Of a stretch of DNA of 64,000 bases, positions 18,840 to 27,467 are shown in pieces. Source of the stretch: Loktanella sp. M215 (GTDB taxonomy: Bacteria > Pseudomonadota > Alphaproteobacteria > Rhodobacterales > Rhodobacteraceae); contig NZ_WMEA01000001.1 of assembly GCF_021735925.1 (NCBI RefSeq), forward strand, positions 995,001 through 1,059,000, given 5' to 3'. The notes beneath the pieces were generated by a model that made no database searches, was not told where the DNA came from, and was given only the letters and a program-made list of their open reading frames with translations. Both the position numbers and the translations under genes were made by a program. Each line of letters begins with the position of its first letter. Position 1 is the stretch's first letter.

Positions 18840-19456
18840 TCGATCAGGCTTCATTCTCGTTGGATGTTTCACGTGAAACGTTCGACGATCTCGTAGAATT
18901 CCAAAATCTGCTGCTGCAGTGGACAAAAACAATCAATCTGATCGCGCCATCAACAAAGGCCGATTGTTGGAATCGTCATGTCCTCGACTCTGCGCAGCTT
19001 TTTCATTACATCCCCGCAAGTGCGTCCCATTTGATCGACATTGGCAGCGGTGGCGGCTTGCCGGCTTTGGTGCTTGCCGTCATGGCCAAAAAGAGCCGCC
19101 CGGACCTGAGATTTACCTTGATTGAGAGTGATCAGCGCAAAGCTGTATTCCTTCGGACCGTCAGCCAGCAACTGAAGCTGGCGGTAACGGTCAAGGCGGT
19201 CAGGCTTGAAGATGCGGACGTTCCAAAGGCGGATGTGGTTACGGCGCGCGCGCTCGCACCGCTTGTTCGGCTTTTGGAATTTGCGGATCAGCTGATGCAG
19301 CCCGAAGGCACCGCAGTTTTTCAAAAAGGACAGGCCTTTAAACAGGAATTGGACACAGCGCGCGCGAGCTGGCACTTTGATGCCACTGCGCACGTCAGCC
19401 GCACCAATCCCGATGCCCGCATTCTCGAAATCAAGGATATCCGTCGTGTCCAATAA
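18836..19456 (+). CDS. rsmG: 16S rRNA (guanine-N7) methyltransferase RsmG
   Basis: A 206-residue SAM-dependent methyltransferase for the 16S rRNA G527 position. The SAM loop [12 protein letters not shown] is near residues 63-74, and NLIAPST and NRHVLDS earlier are family motifs. It starts with ATGA overlapping mnmG. The VSRETF segment at residues 11-16 is encoded by the second parS-like site. The parA start codon lies inside the last codons of this gene (11-base overlap). Confidence 0.96.
   Translation: MIDQASFSLDVSRETFDDLVEFQNLLLQWTKTINLIAPSTKADCWNRHVLDSAQLFHYIPASASHLIDIGSGGGLPALVLAVMAKKSRPDLRFTLIESDQRKAVFLRTVSQQLKLAVTVKAVRLEDADVPKADVVTARALAPLVRLLEFADQLMQPEGTAVFQKGQAFKQELDTARASWHFDATAHVSRTNPDARILEIKDIRRVQ
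18865..18880. promoter_or_regulatory. parS site 2, inside rsmG
   Basis: TGTTTCACGTGAAACG matches site 1 at 15 of 16 positions; only the last base differs. It encodes part of VSRETF in RsmG. It lies 1.9 kb from site 1 and about 570 bases before parA. Confidence 0.82.
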
Positions 19457-20264
19457 TGAGCGATTTCAGTCCACCAAAATCTTGGCGATCGCCAACCAGA
19501 AAGGCGGCGTTGGTAAGACGACGACAACGATAAATCTCGGCGCCGCCTTGGCGGAGCAGGGGCAGAACGTTTTGCTGATTGATCTTGATCCGCAGGGCAA
19601 TGCCTCCACGGGCCTCGGAATTGGGCCGGACATGCGCGAGACGACGACCTATGACTTTCTTGTCGGCGACGCCTCACCCGCAGAGGCCATCCAAAGAACG
19701 GATGTGCCAAACCTGTCCATCATTCCGGCGACAACCGATCTCAGCTCCGCTGATATCGAATTGATTTCAAACGAGAAGCGGTCATACCTGCTGCATGATG
19801 CGTTGCGGCAGCTTCCGATGGACACCTATGGTTTCGATTACATTCTCATCGATTGTCCGCCATCTCTCAATATTCTGACCGTTAATGCAATGGTGGCGGC
19901 CCACGCGGTCGTCGTTCCGCTGCAAAGCGAATTTTTCGCCCTTGAGGGTCTGTCGCAACTGATGCTTACCATTCGTGATGTACGGCAGACGGCGAACAGG
20001 TCATTGCGCATCGCGGGTGTCGTCCTGACAATGTATGACCGACGCAATAACCTGTCACAGCAGGTCGAGGCCGATGCGCGCGAGAACTTGGGGAGTCTTG
20101 TCTTCACCACAGTCATTCCGCGCAATGTCCGGCTGAGCGAGGCACCATCCTACGCCATGCCGGCCTTGACCTATGATACGCAGTCGGCCGGCAGCCAAGC
20201 CTATCGCAGTCTGGCCCTCGAATTGATGGCCAAAGATAACGTCACCTTGCAAAGGGTCAGCTAA
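19446..20264 (+). CDS. parA: Chromosome partitioning ATPase ParA
   Basis: A 272-residue deviant-Walker ATPase. The P-loop KGGVGKTTT (about residues 18-26) has the signature lysine, DLDPQGNAST follows, and LIDCPPSLN is Walker B. The start is GTG at 19446, overlapping the end of rsmG by 11 bases; an in-frame ATG at 19377 would give a 23-residue extension with no family match. ParA forms an ATP-dependent gradient on the nucleoid that moves ParB-parS complexes. parB follows with a one-base overlap. Confidence 0.96.
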   Translation: MSNNERFQSTKILAIANQKGGVGKTTTTINLGAALAEQGQNVLLIDLDPQGNASTGLGIGPDMRETTTYDFLVGDASPAEAIQRTDVPNLSIIPATTDLSSADIELISNEKRSYLLHDALRQLPMDTYGFDYILIDCPPSLNILTVNAMVAAHAVVVPLQSEFFALEGLSQLMLTIRDVRQTANRSLRIAGVVLTMYDRRNNLSQQVEADARENLGSLVFTTVIPRNVRLSEAPSYAMPALTYDTQSAGSQAYRSLALELMAKDNVTLQRVS

Positions 20265-21154
20265 TGGCAATGACACCGAAAAGCCGGGGCTTGGGCCGCG
20301 GTCTCTCCGCACTTATGGCAGATGTAGCGGTCGATCAGCCTGATACGACTACATCTGCTCCTCGTCGTCCTGATTTGACTGTCCCCGTAGAGCGCATTCG
20401 GCCGAATCCGGATCAGCCACGGCGGACATTCGATCCGGACGCCCTGTCTGATCTTGCGGATTCGATCCGTGAAAAAGGTGTCATCCAGCCGCTGATTGTC
20501 CGCATTGCGCCCGAAAACGCGGAAATCTACGAGATCGTCGCGGGCGAGCGTCGCTGGCGCGCGGCACAGATGGCGCAACTTCACGAATTGCCTGTGCTGG
20601 TGCGGGACTTCAATGACACCGAAGTCCTTGAAATTGCGATCATCGAGAACATTCAACGGGCGGATCTCAACCCCGTGGACGAGGCGGCTGGCTACCGGCA
20701 GCTCATGGACAGGTTCGGCCACACGCAGGACCAGCTGGCCACCGCGCTTGGTAAAAGCCGCAGTCATATCGCCAACCAGATGCGATTGCTGCAACTGCCG
20801 GAAGATGTTCTCGATTGGTTGTCAGAGGGTAAGCTGACGGCCGGTCATGCCCGCACCCTGGTGGGCCATCCCGATGCAAAGACGTTGGCCCAACAGATCA
20901 TCGGAAAGCAGATGTCCGTCCGCGAGGCGGAGCGCCTGACAAAGAAGGGCCCCGCAGCAGGTCGCAGCCAGTCGCAATCCCGCAGCCGCACCAAGGATCC
21001 CGACACCATCATGTTGGAACGCGAGTTGACCGCAGCCCTGAAGATGGGTGTGACGATCGATCATGCGGCAGGGCAGGAGGGTGGCAAGTTGACGATCACC
21101 TATAAAACGCTGGCGCAACTTGATGACCTGATGCGTCAGCTGACCGGCGACTAG
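20264..21154 (+). CDS. parB: Chromosome partitioning protein ParB
   Basis: A 296-residue parS-binding CTPase. The N-terminal part starts SRGLGRGLSALMAD, the box RPNPDQPRRTF and the CTP-binding GERRWRAAQ are at about residues 46-56 and 92-100, the helix-turn-helix is around QLATALGKSRSHIANQMRLL, and the C-terminal dimerisation region follows a Ser/Gln/Arg-rich linker. Two matching parS sites lie upstream in mnmG and rsmG. The stop codon overlaps that of the convergent hemW through a shared CTAG. Confidence 0.96.
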   Translation: MAMTPKSRGLGRGLSALMADVAVDQPDTTTSAPRRPDLTVPVERIRPNPDQPRRTFDPDALSDLADSIREKGVIQPLIVRIAPENAEIYEIVAGERRWRAAQMAQLHELPVLVRDFNDTEVLEIAIIENIQRADLNPVDEAAGYRQLMDRFGHTQDQLATALGKSRSHIANQMRLLQLPEDVLDWLSEGKLTAGHARTLVGHPDAKTLAQQIIGKQMSVREAERLTKKGPAAGRSQSQSRSRTKDPDTIMLERELTAALKMGVTIDHAAGQEGGKLTITYKTLAQLDDLMRQLTGD

Positions 21155-22320
21155 TCCGCTAGAAGGGTCCGCAGGACTCCGTTCAGGACCGGTCGCCCGG
21201 CATCCGTGACCCGCAACCGTTCGGAATCCGGGGCAATCAGTCCCATATCGACCAAGGCGGCAACCTGCGCCGCCTCTGGATCGAAACCCGCAGCCCGCAA
21301 CCGCGCCTTTGACAATCCGTCGCGCAGGCGCAGGCCCATCAGCAACATCTCGGTCAGGTGATCGCTGGGCGAGATGATCTCGCGCTCCATCTCGCCACGT
21401 CCCGTGCGTTCGACCTGTGCCAGCCAGGGCATAGGGGCGAGCGGCGTGCTGGTGCCCCAGCGCGCGCCCTCCAGCGTCAACCGTCCCTGCGCGCCGGGGC
21501 CGATGCCGATATAATCACCGGACTGCCAGTAGATGCGGTTATGCAGGCTTTCTGCACCCGGCCGCGCGTGGTTCGAAATTTCGTAGCCGCCGAAGCCTGC
21601 CCGCGCACAGATCTCCTGCGTCGCAAGATACAGATCGGCGCCCAGATCCTCGTCCGGCAAGCCACGCAATTGACCAAGGGCCGCCCGGGCACCAAAGACG
21701 GTGCCGTCCTCGACGGTCAGTTGATACAGGGACAGGTGATCCACCGCCATCGACAGGGCGCGGGACAGCTCTGCCGTCCAGTTCGTCAGCGTCTGATCCT
21801 GACGCGCGTAGATGAGGTCAAAGCTGACCCTTTCAAAGGTCTCACGCGCAATATCGAAAGCAGTCATCGCCTCTGCCGTTGTGTGCATGCGTCCCAGCCG
21901 CCGCAGATCAGCGTCGTTCAGGGCCTGAACGCCCAAAGAGACCCTGTTGACACCTGCATCGCGATAGCCGGCGAAGCGTCCCGCCTCGACCGACGTCGGA
22001 TTTGCTTCCAGCGTGATTTCCGCGTCGTTGGCCATCGGCCAGGTGGCGCGGATCCGGCGCAGGATGGCGTCCACCAGATCCGGCGACATCATGCTCGGCG
22101 TGCCGCCACCGAAAAAGACCGATTGCAGGACACGACCTTCCGTCTCCGCCCCCAGCCTGTCGATCTCGCTCAGATAGGCGGCTTGCCAGCGCGCTTCGTC
22201 GATCTGCGCCACGACATGAGAGTTGAAGTCGCAATATGGGCATTTGGCCTTGCAGAAGGGCCAGTGCAGATACAGACCGAACCCGCCCTTCCGCCAATCC
22301 TCGCGCGTGACCTCAGGCAA
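21151..22320 (-). CDS. hemW: Radical SAM family heme chaperone HemW
   Basis: A 389-residue radical SAM protein. The cluster motif is CKAKCPYC (Cys23, Cys27, Cys30, the C-x3-C-x2-C pattern), preceded by YLHWPFC. FFGGGTPS and SLGVQ(A)LND are also typical, and the C-terminal HemN domain is present. HemW delivers heme to membrane targets and is often misnamed as coproporphyrinogen oxidase. No ATG or GTG is in frame near the expected start; TTG at 22320, overlapping the rdgB stop by eight bases, is the best choice. The open frame continues far upstream inside rdgB, but that part is a shadow. Confidence 0.92.
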   Translation of the reverse strand: MPEVTREDWRKGGFGLYLHWPFCKAKCPYCDFNSHVVAQIDEARWQAAYLSEIDRLGAETEGRVLQSVFFGGGTPSMMSPDLVDAILRRIRATWPMANDAEITLEANPTSVEAGRFAGYRDAGVNRVSLGVQALNDADLRRLGRMHTTAEAMTAFDIARETFERVSFDLIYARQDQTLTNWTAELSRALSMAVDHLSLYQLTVEDGTVFGARAALGQLRGLPDEDLGADLYLATQEICARAGFGGYEISNHARPGAESLHNRIYWQSGDYIGIGPGAQGRLTLEGARWGTSTPLAPMPWLAQVERTGRGEMEREIISPSDHLTEMLLMGLRLRDGLSKARLRAAGFDPEAAQVAALVDMGLIAPDSERLRVTDAGRPVLNGVLRTLLAD

Positions 22321-22921
22321 AACAGCCTGCCACGAGTTTGGCAAAGGCGTCGGCGCGATGGCTGATCCGGTTCTTTTCCCAGCGGTCCATTTCGCCGAAT
22401 GTCTGCGTGTGGCCGTCGGGTTGAAAGATCGGATCGTAGCCATGGCCCTGATTGCCACGTCCGGGCCAGACGATCTGGCCCGGCATGACGCCGGCAAAGA
22501 CCTCGTCATGCCCGTCGGGCCATGCGAGGACCAGCGTGCAGCAGAACCGCGCGGTGCGGGGGAAGGGGGCGTTGACCGCCTCCAGCTCTGTCCAGGCGCG
22601 TTCCATGGCCATGCCAAAATCGCGGCCCTGTGGCGTTTCGGCCCAGTCCGCGGTCCGCACGCCCGGTGCGCCGCCCAATCCGTCGATCTCGATCCCGCTG
22701 TCATCTGCCAGCGCCGGCAGGCCCGTGGCCTGTGCTGCCGCTTGTGCCTTGATCCGCGCATTCCCGGCGAAACTGGTTTCGGTCTCCTCCGGCTCCGGCA
22801 GGCCGTGATCGACGTTGGCGCTCAGCTTCACGCCGAAGGGCTGCAGCAAATCAGCGATCTCCTCCAGCTTGCCGCGATTGTGCGTCGCGATGACAAGGTC
22901 CGTGCCATCGAACCGCCTCAT
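22313..22921 (-). CDS. rdgB: RdgB/HAM1 family dITP/XTP pyrophosphatase
   Basis: A 202-residue enzyme that removes deaminated purine nucleotides from the pool. The motif [10 protein letters not shown] is at residues 13-22, [16 protein letters not shown] near 72, and [10 protein letters not shown] in between; HRADAFAKL ends the substrate-binding region. The ATG overlaps the rph stop (ATGA). It is the middle gene of rph-rdgB-hemW. Confidence 0.95.
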   Translation of the reverse strand: MRRFDGTDLVIATHNRGKLEEIADLLQPFGVKLSANVDHGLPEPEETETSFAGNARIKAQAAAQATGLPALADDSGIEIDGLGGAPGVRTADWAETPQGRDFGMAMERAWTELEAVNAPFPRTARFCCTLVLAWPDGHDEVFAGVMPGQIVWPGRGNQGHGYDPIFQPDGHTQTFGEMDRWEKNRISHRADAFAKLVAGCFA

Positions 22922-23625
22922 GCAACAGCCTCCATCTGAACGCGGTTCAGGTCGGTGATGCCGGCTGCGGCCAGATCCAGCAGCTTGTCCATCTGTGCCC
23001 GCGTGAACGTGGCACCCTCGGCCGACATCTGCACCTCGACCAGCTTGCCACCGGTCATGATGAAGTTTCCGTCGACACCTGCCTCGCTGTCCTCGGGATA
23101 ATCAAGGTCCAGCACCTCTTGACCCGCGTAGATGCCGCAGGAAATCGCGGCGACCGGATCGACCAGCGGGTCGCTGATGACGATCCCCGCTTTCATCAGC
23201 TTGTTCACCGCCAGCTTCAGCGCGACCCAGCCACCGGTGATAGAGGCGCAGCGCGTGCCGCCGTCCGCCTGAATGACATCGCAATCGACGGTGATCTGCC
23301 GCTCTCCCAGCGCCACACGGTCGACACCGGCCCGCAGGCTGCGTCCGATCAACCGCTGGATTTCCTGTGTCCGCCCGCTCTGCCCGTTCTTCGCCTCGCG
23401 CCGCATGCGGCTGTGCGTGGCGCGCGGCAGCATGCCGTATTCCGCCGTGACCCAGCCCAGACCGGAATTTTTCAGAAAGGGCGGCACACGCTCGTCGATG
23501 CTTGCGGTGCACAGGACATGGGTGTCGCCCATGCGGATCAGGCAGGACCCTTCCGCATGACGCGTCACGCCCGTTTCGATGCTGCAGTCACGCATTTGGT
23601 CGGTCTTGCGGCCTGATGGGCGCAT
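22918..23625 (-). CDS. rph: Ribonuclease PH
   Basis: A 235-residue phosphorolytic exoribonuclease that trims tRNA 3' ends. [12 protein letters not shown] is the standard N-terminus and sets the start at 23625, although the frame is open 26 codons upstream. The motifs [15 protein letters not shown]-like [16 protein letters not shown] and [12 protein letters not shown] are present. It is the first gene of a leftward unit divergent from hrcA. Confidence 0.95.
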   Translation of the reverse strand: MRPSGRKTDQMRDCSIETGVTRHAEGSCLIRMGDTHVLCTASIDERVPPFLKNSGLGWVTAEYGMLPRATHSRMRREAKNGQSGRTQEIQRLIGRSLRAGVDRVALGERQITVDCDVIQADGGTRCASITGGWVALKLAVNKLMKAGIVISDPLVDPVAAISCGIYAGQEVLDLDYPEDSEAGVDGNFIMTGGKLVEVQMSAEGATFTRAQMDKLLDLAAAGITDLNRVQMEAVA

Positions 23626-23689
23626 GAGAATGATCCTTTCAAGGTTGCGTTCGTCGGATACGCCGCCCATCCTCGAAATCCAAGCCCGA

Positions 23690-23719
23690 TTGACGCCACG
23701 CACCCAAAGGCGTTAATGA
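23690..23719 (+). promoter_or_regulatory. Weak promoter candidate for hrcA-grpE
   Basis: TTGACG (23690-23695) is a good -35; 17-18 bases later lies TTAATGA, a poor -10. No CIRCE element (TTAGCACTC with its inverted copy) is visible in the rph-hrcA gap, so HrcA autoregulation through CIRCE is not supported here. Confidence 0.3.
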
Positions 23720-23743
23720 TGCAACCCCGCAGACCGGACTCCG

Positions 23744-24808
23744 ATGCCAGACCGCACACCCAGGATCGACGACATGAACGCCCGCTCGCGCGAGGTGTTT
23801 CGCCGTATCGTCGAAGGTTATCTGGAAACCGGCAGTCCGGTCGGCAGCCGGACCCTGACACGCACCATGACGGAACAGGTCAGCGCCGCCACCATCCGCA
23901 ACGTGATGAACGATCTGGAATACCTTGGCCTGCTGGGCAGCCCTCACGTCAGCGCGGGCCGCGTGCCGACCCAGATCGGGCTGCGCATGTTCGTCGATGG
24001 CCTGCTGGAGGTCGGTGATCTGTCCGGAGAGGACCGCAACCGGATCGACCAGACGCTGGGCGACAGTGACGACGATGTCACGACCATGCTGGACCGCGTC
24101 GGGTCCGCCCTGTCGGGCGTGACACAGGTCGCCAGCCTCGTGCTGACGCCTAAGCACGAGGCGCCGATCCGGCATATCGAATTCGTTTCGCTCTCCGCCA
24201 CGCGCGCACTGGTCGTGCTTGTCTTTGCCGACGGTCACGTGGAAAACCGCATCTTCACGCCGCCGCTGGGCCAGACGCCTTCCTCCATGCGAGAGGCGGC
24301 GAATTTCCTGAACGCCATCGCCGAGGGGCAGACCCTGTCCACCCTCGGCGCCGTCATCGCGCGCGAGATCAAGTCCCGCCGGCAGGAAATCGACACCCTC
24401 GCGGCTGAACTGGTCCAGTCCGGTGCCGTCCTTTGGGAAAACGAAGGCGAACAGAACGAACGCCTGATCGTACGCGGCAGCAGCCACCTGCTGTCGGACG
24501 CGGATCAGGCGGGCGATATCGACCGCATCCGCAGCCTTTTCGACGACCTCGAACGCAAGCGCGATATCGCTGAATTCCTTGAGCTGGCCGAGGATGGCGA
24601 CGGGGTGCGCATTTTTATCGGCTCGGAAAACAAACTTTTCTCACTTTCGGGTTCCTCTCTGGTGGTTTCTCCTTATATGAACGCCGACCGTAAGATCATC
24701 GGCGCCGTGGGCGTCATTGGTCCGACACGACTGAATTATGGGCGGATCGTGCCCATCGTGAATTACACCGCACAGCGGGTCGGCAAGATGATCGCCGACC
24801 GCACCTGA
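23744..24808 (+). CDS. hrcA: Heat-inducible transcription repressor HrcA
   Basis: A 354-residue repressor of chaperonin genes. The N-terminal winged helix-turn-helix shows RIVEGYLETGSPVGSRTL (about residues 21-38) and SAATIRNVMNDLE (about 46-58), followed by SPHVSAGRVPT; the GAF-like centre and GPTRLNYGRIVPIV near the C-terminus are family hallmarks. It is known to bind CIRCE upstream of groESL. grpE follows after 12 bases in the same operon, as in many bacteria. Confidence 0.96.
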   Translation: MPDRTPRIDDMNARSREVFRRIVEGYLETGSPVGSRTLTRTMTEQVSAATIRNVMNDLEYLGLLGSPHVSAGRVPTQIGLRMFVDGLLEVGDLSGEDRNRIDQTLGDSDDDVTTMLDRVGSALSGVTQVASLVLTPKHEAPIRHIEFVSLSATRALVVLVFADGHVENRIFTPPLGQTPSSMREAANFLNAIAEGQTLSTLGAVIAREIKSRRQEIDTLAAELVQSGAVLWENEGEQNERLIVRGSSHLLSDADQAGDIDRIRSLFDDLERKRDIAEFLELAEDGDGVRIFIGSENKLFSLSGSSLVVSPYMNADRKIIGAVGVIGPTRLNYGRIVPIVNYTAQRVGKMIADRT

Positions 24809-24820
24809 CAGGAAGTGACC

Positions 24821-25375
24821 ATGTCCGACGAGAACAACGAACCGATGAGCCTTGACGATATGGCGGCCGAAGGCGACGCCATGGATGCGGCAGGCGAAGA
24901 CGTTCTGGCCCGTATCGCGACCATCGAGGCCGAGCGTGACGACATGCGCGACAAGTTCATGCGCGCGTTGGCCGATGCAGAGAACACGCGCAAGCGCGCC
25001 GACCGCGACCGCAAGGAGGCCGAGAACTACGGCAGTTCCCGCATGTCTCGTGACCTGCTGCCGGTCTACGACAACCTGCGCCGCGCGCTGCAGTCCGCAG
25101 AGGAGGCCGAGAAGGCCGTCAACGCGGCCCTGTTGGAAGGCGTCGAATTGACGATGCGAGAGTTGATCTCTGTCTTCAAGAAGCACGGGATCGACCCCAT
25201 CGTTCCCGAGGTCGGCGACAAGTTCGATCCCAACGTGCATCAGGCGATGTTCGAAGCACCGGTGCCGGGCACCAAGTCCGGCCATATCATCCAGGTTTCG
25301 ACCGAAGGTTTCATGTTGCACGATCGGCTCTTACGCCCGGCGCAGGTCGGCGTGTCGTCAATGCCCGCAAGCTGA
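24821..25375 (+). CDS. grpE: Nucleotide exchange factor GrpE
   Basis: A 184-residue co-chaperone of DnaK. The acidic N-terminal tail is followed by a long coiled coil (about residues 25-90, DKFMRALADAENTRKRADRD) and a C-terminal beta domain with HQAMFEAPVPGTKSGHIIQV and RLLRPAQVGVSS. The ATG at 24821 has AGGAAG upstream and is preferred over a GTG two codons earlier. It ends the hrcA-grpE unit; the next strong terminator lies about 140 bases downstream. Confidence 0.96.
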   Translation: MSDENNEPMSLDDMAAEGDAMDAAGEDVLARIATIEAERDDMRDKFMRALADAENTRKRADRDRKEAENYGSSRMSRDLLPVYDNLRRALQSAEEAEKAVNAALLEGVELTMRELISVFKKHGIDPIVPEVGDKFDPNVHQAMFEAPVPGTKSGHIIQVSTEGFMLHDRLLRPAQVGVSSMPAS

Positions 25376-25513
25376 CGGCTTGCGGCGGAACCCAGGGACC
25401 AACCGGGGGCCTGCCTGCCGGAGCCTTAAGGGATTGAGCAAGACTAGGACGAATGCCGATCACGGTCTGGCAGGCGCCCTGTGCGTCACATCAGAACGAT
25501 TGCAATTCACATA

Positions 25514-25543
25514 GCGCGCCCGCGATCACGCGGGCGCGCTTTT
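25514..25543 (+). terminator. Strong Rho-independent terminator downstream of grpE
   Basis: An 11-base-pair perfect GC stem (GCGCGCCCGCG / CGCGGGCGCGC) with an ATCA loop is followed by TTTT. It lies 138 bases after the grpE stop. The 25376-25513 stretch between them has no credible gene; it could be a long 3' UTR or hold a small RNA. Confidence 0.85.
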
Positions 25544-25550
25544 GCCATGA

Positions 25551-27458
25551 CTATAACGGCTCAGTCCTGCGGCAGCGCGTAAACCGCCACCTGATCGCCG
25601 ACTTGATCCTTCCAGATCGAATTGCCGCCTCCGACAAAGGCCACGCATTTCCGGCCCGATACGCGTAGACAGCTGGGTTGGCGACGGCCGGCGCCATGTC
25701 CTGAACGGACCAAAGCTCCTTGCCCGTGTTCAGGCGGTAGGCGCGCACCATGGCGTCTATCGACGCCCCGGTGAAAATCACACGCCACCTGCGGTCACAG
25801 CTGGGCCACCAATGATGTGCGAGCCGCTGCGCCGGATGGCTGCGACCGGTCAGGCGGTCTGCGCCAAGGCATCCTCCAGAATCATCGCGGCAGCCCTTTT
25901 GCGCGATCATCATGGTGGGTGCATTCGTATTGCCCGACGTGATCGTCGGCATGATCGAGGCGTCGACGATACGCAGTCCCCGCAGACCGCGCAGCCGCAG
26001 GCGTGTGTCCACGACGCTGTCGGGATCGTCGCCCATGCGGCAGGTGCCGACGGGGTGAAAGATCGTCGTCCCGATTTCCCCTGCCGCACGCTGCAGGTCG
26101 TCTTCAGTCTGGTAGGCGGGGCCGGGGCGGTATTCTTCGGGTTTGTATTTTGCAAAGGCGGGCTGTGCCGCGATCTGACGCGTCAGCCGGACCGACTGGG
26201 CGGCGACGCGGCGGTCGCCTTCGGTCGACAGATAGTTGGGGCGAATCGCCGGGGCCGCACCGGGTTCCGGGCTGGTCAGGTGCACCGACCCACGGCTTTC
26301 GGGGCGCAGGTTGCAGACGCTGGCGGTCATCGCAGGAAAGGGGTGGACCGCGTCGCCAAACTTGTCCAGCGAAACGGGCTGCACGTGGTATTCAAGATCT
26401 GCCGTGTCCTTTTCACGGCCCGACCGGGTGAAGATCCCCAACTGGCTGGGGGCCATCGACATCGGACCTGATCGTTTCAACAGGTATTCCAGCGCGATCC
26501 CGGCCTTGCCAAGCATCGTGCTGGCTACCTCGTTCAGGGTTTTCACGCCGCTGACCTTAAAGATCATGCGCAGTTGCAGATGATCCTGCAGGTTCTCGCC
26601 CACTTGGGCACGATCCAGAACCGGTGTGATCCCCGCATTCGACAGACGCTCCGCCTGACCGATACCGGACAGTTCGAGGATCTGTGGCGACCCGATGGCC
26701 CCGGCGCTGAGCACCGTTTCACGGCGGGCGAGGACGGTCTTGCGCTGCCCTTCGTGGTCGAAGGCCACACCGGTCACGCGGCCTTCCGCAATCGTCAGAT
26801 GCGCCACCTGTGCGCCGGTCATCACCCGCAGGTTCGGTCGCTTCATCGCCGGGCGCAGAAAGGCCTTCGTGGCACTCCACCGCAGGCCCTTGCGCTGGGT
26901 GACTTCGAAATAGCCGCCGCCTTCGTTGTCGCCACCGTTGAAGTCATGGGTACGAGGGATGCCCTGCTGCTGCGCGGCCTCCAGAAAAGCGTCCAGCACG
27001 TCCCAGCGGACGCGGGCGGGGGCCACGTCCAATTCGCCGCCCGCGCCGTGCAGGTCCGTGTCGCCCTTGTGGTGGTTCTCTTGCGCCTTGAACAGCGGCA
27101 GCACGTCGTCCCAGCCCCAGCCGGTGCAGCCCATCTGCCGCCACTGATCGTAATCACGCGCCTGACCGCGCATGTAGATCATGCCGTTGATCGAGGATGA
27201 CCCGCCCAGCACCTTGCCGCGCGGATACATCAGCGACCGGCCACCCAGGCCTGCCTCGGCCTGCGTGTTATACAGCCAGTCCGTGCGCGGATTGCCGATG
27301 CAGTAAAGGTAGCCGACCGGAATGTGCACCCAGTGGTAGTTGTCGTTGCCGCCGGCCTCCAGCAGCAGAACCTTGTTTTTCGGGTCCTCCGATAGGCGGT
27401 TAGCCAGCACGCATCCGGCGCTGCCCGCGCCAATGATGATGTAATCGTAGGTGTCCAT
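25551..27458 (-). CDS. GMC-family choline/alcohol dehydrogenase, frameshifted near the C-terminus
   Basis: The open frame is 635 residues but the native protein should be about 536. The FAD loop [17 protein letters not shown] is at residues 7-23, [14 protein letters not shown] near 83, and the GMC signature [17 protein letters not shown] near 255; the catalytic His region is [10 protein letters not shown]. After [11 protein letters not shown] the frame is wrong: removing one G from the AAAAGGG run (25894-25900) restores the usual ending [14 protein letters not shown] with a stop at 25850-25852. The remaining 100 codons are read-through into a quinoprotein remnant. It may be a true frameshift or a homopolymer error. 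The gene is last in the ABC importer operon, nine bases after livM, suggesting oxidation of the imported substrate or a related alcohol. Confidence 0.85.
   Translation of the reverse strand: MDTYDYIIIGAGSAGCVLANRLSEDPKNKVLLLEAGGNDNYHWVHIPVGYLYCIGNPRTDWLYNTQAEAGLGGRSLMYPRGKVLGGSSSINGMIYMRGQARDYDQWRQMGCTGWGWDDVLPLFKAQENHHKGDTDLHGAGGELDVAPARVRWDVLDAFLEAAQQQGIPRTHDFNGGDNEGGGYFEVTQRKGLRWSATKAFLRPAMKRPNLRVMTGAQVAHLTIAEGRVTGVAFDHEGQRKTVLARRETVLSAGAIGSPQILELSGIGQAERLSNAGITPVLDRAQVGENLQDHLQLRMIFKVSGVKTLNEVASTMLGKAGIALEYLLKRSGPMSMAPSQLGIFTRSGREKDTADLEYHVQPVSLDKFGDAVHPFPAMTASVCNLRPESRGSVHLTSPEPGAAPAIRPNYLSTEGDRRVAAQSVRLTRQIAAQPAFAKYKPEEYRPGPAYQTEDDLQRAAGEIGTTIFHPVGTCRMGDDPDSVVDTRLRLRGLRGLRIVDASIMPTITSGNTNAPTMMIAQKGCRDDSGGCLGADRLTGRSHPAQRLAHHWWPSCDRRWRVIFTGASIDAMVRAYRLNTGKELWSVQDMAPAVANPAVYAYRAGNAWPLSEAAIRSGRIKSAIRWRFTRCRRTEPL
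25561..25818 (-). pseudogene. Remnant of a PQQ-dependent (quinoprotein) dehydrogenase C-terminus
   Basis: Reading leftward in three successive frames gives a recognisable C-terminus of a membrane quinoprotein dehydrogenase: [10 protein letters not shown] (about 25809-25780), then after a two-base shift [21 protein letters not shown], then after another shift [20 protein letters not shown] and the end YALPQD with a TGA at 25561-25563. Only about 86 codons survive and at least two frameshifts interrupt them. The rest of the gene, normally 600-800 residues, is missing. It directly follows the GMC dehydrogenase and one of its frames is read as part of that open frame. Confidence 0.75.
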
Positions 27459-27467
27459 GACGTTGTC

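Noticed and set aside
22321..22761. The HemW frame stays open for 147 codons upstream, suggesting a fused protein.
   Set aside because: The upstream part lies antiphase inside rdgB, which has all its motifs, and the extension is Arg/Ser/Pro-rich shadow sequence.
23626..23743. Expected CIRCE element upstream of hrcA.
   Set aside because: No TTAGCACTC/GAGTGCTAA inverted repeat with a nine-base spacer is present in the gap.
25453..25668. A 71-codon frame after grpE that spans the strong terminator.
   Set aside because: It crosses the hairpin and the quinoprotein remnant and has no ribosome binding site or recognisable motif.
25893..25901. The GMC frameshift point reads A AAG GGC, a canonical -1 slippery heptamer, so programmed frameshifting was considered.
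   Set aside because: A -1 shift gives Leu-Pro-Arg and then a stop. Restoring the family C-terminus needs the opposite (+1) shift, so a one-base insertion or sequencing error explains the data better.
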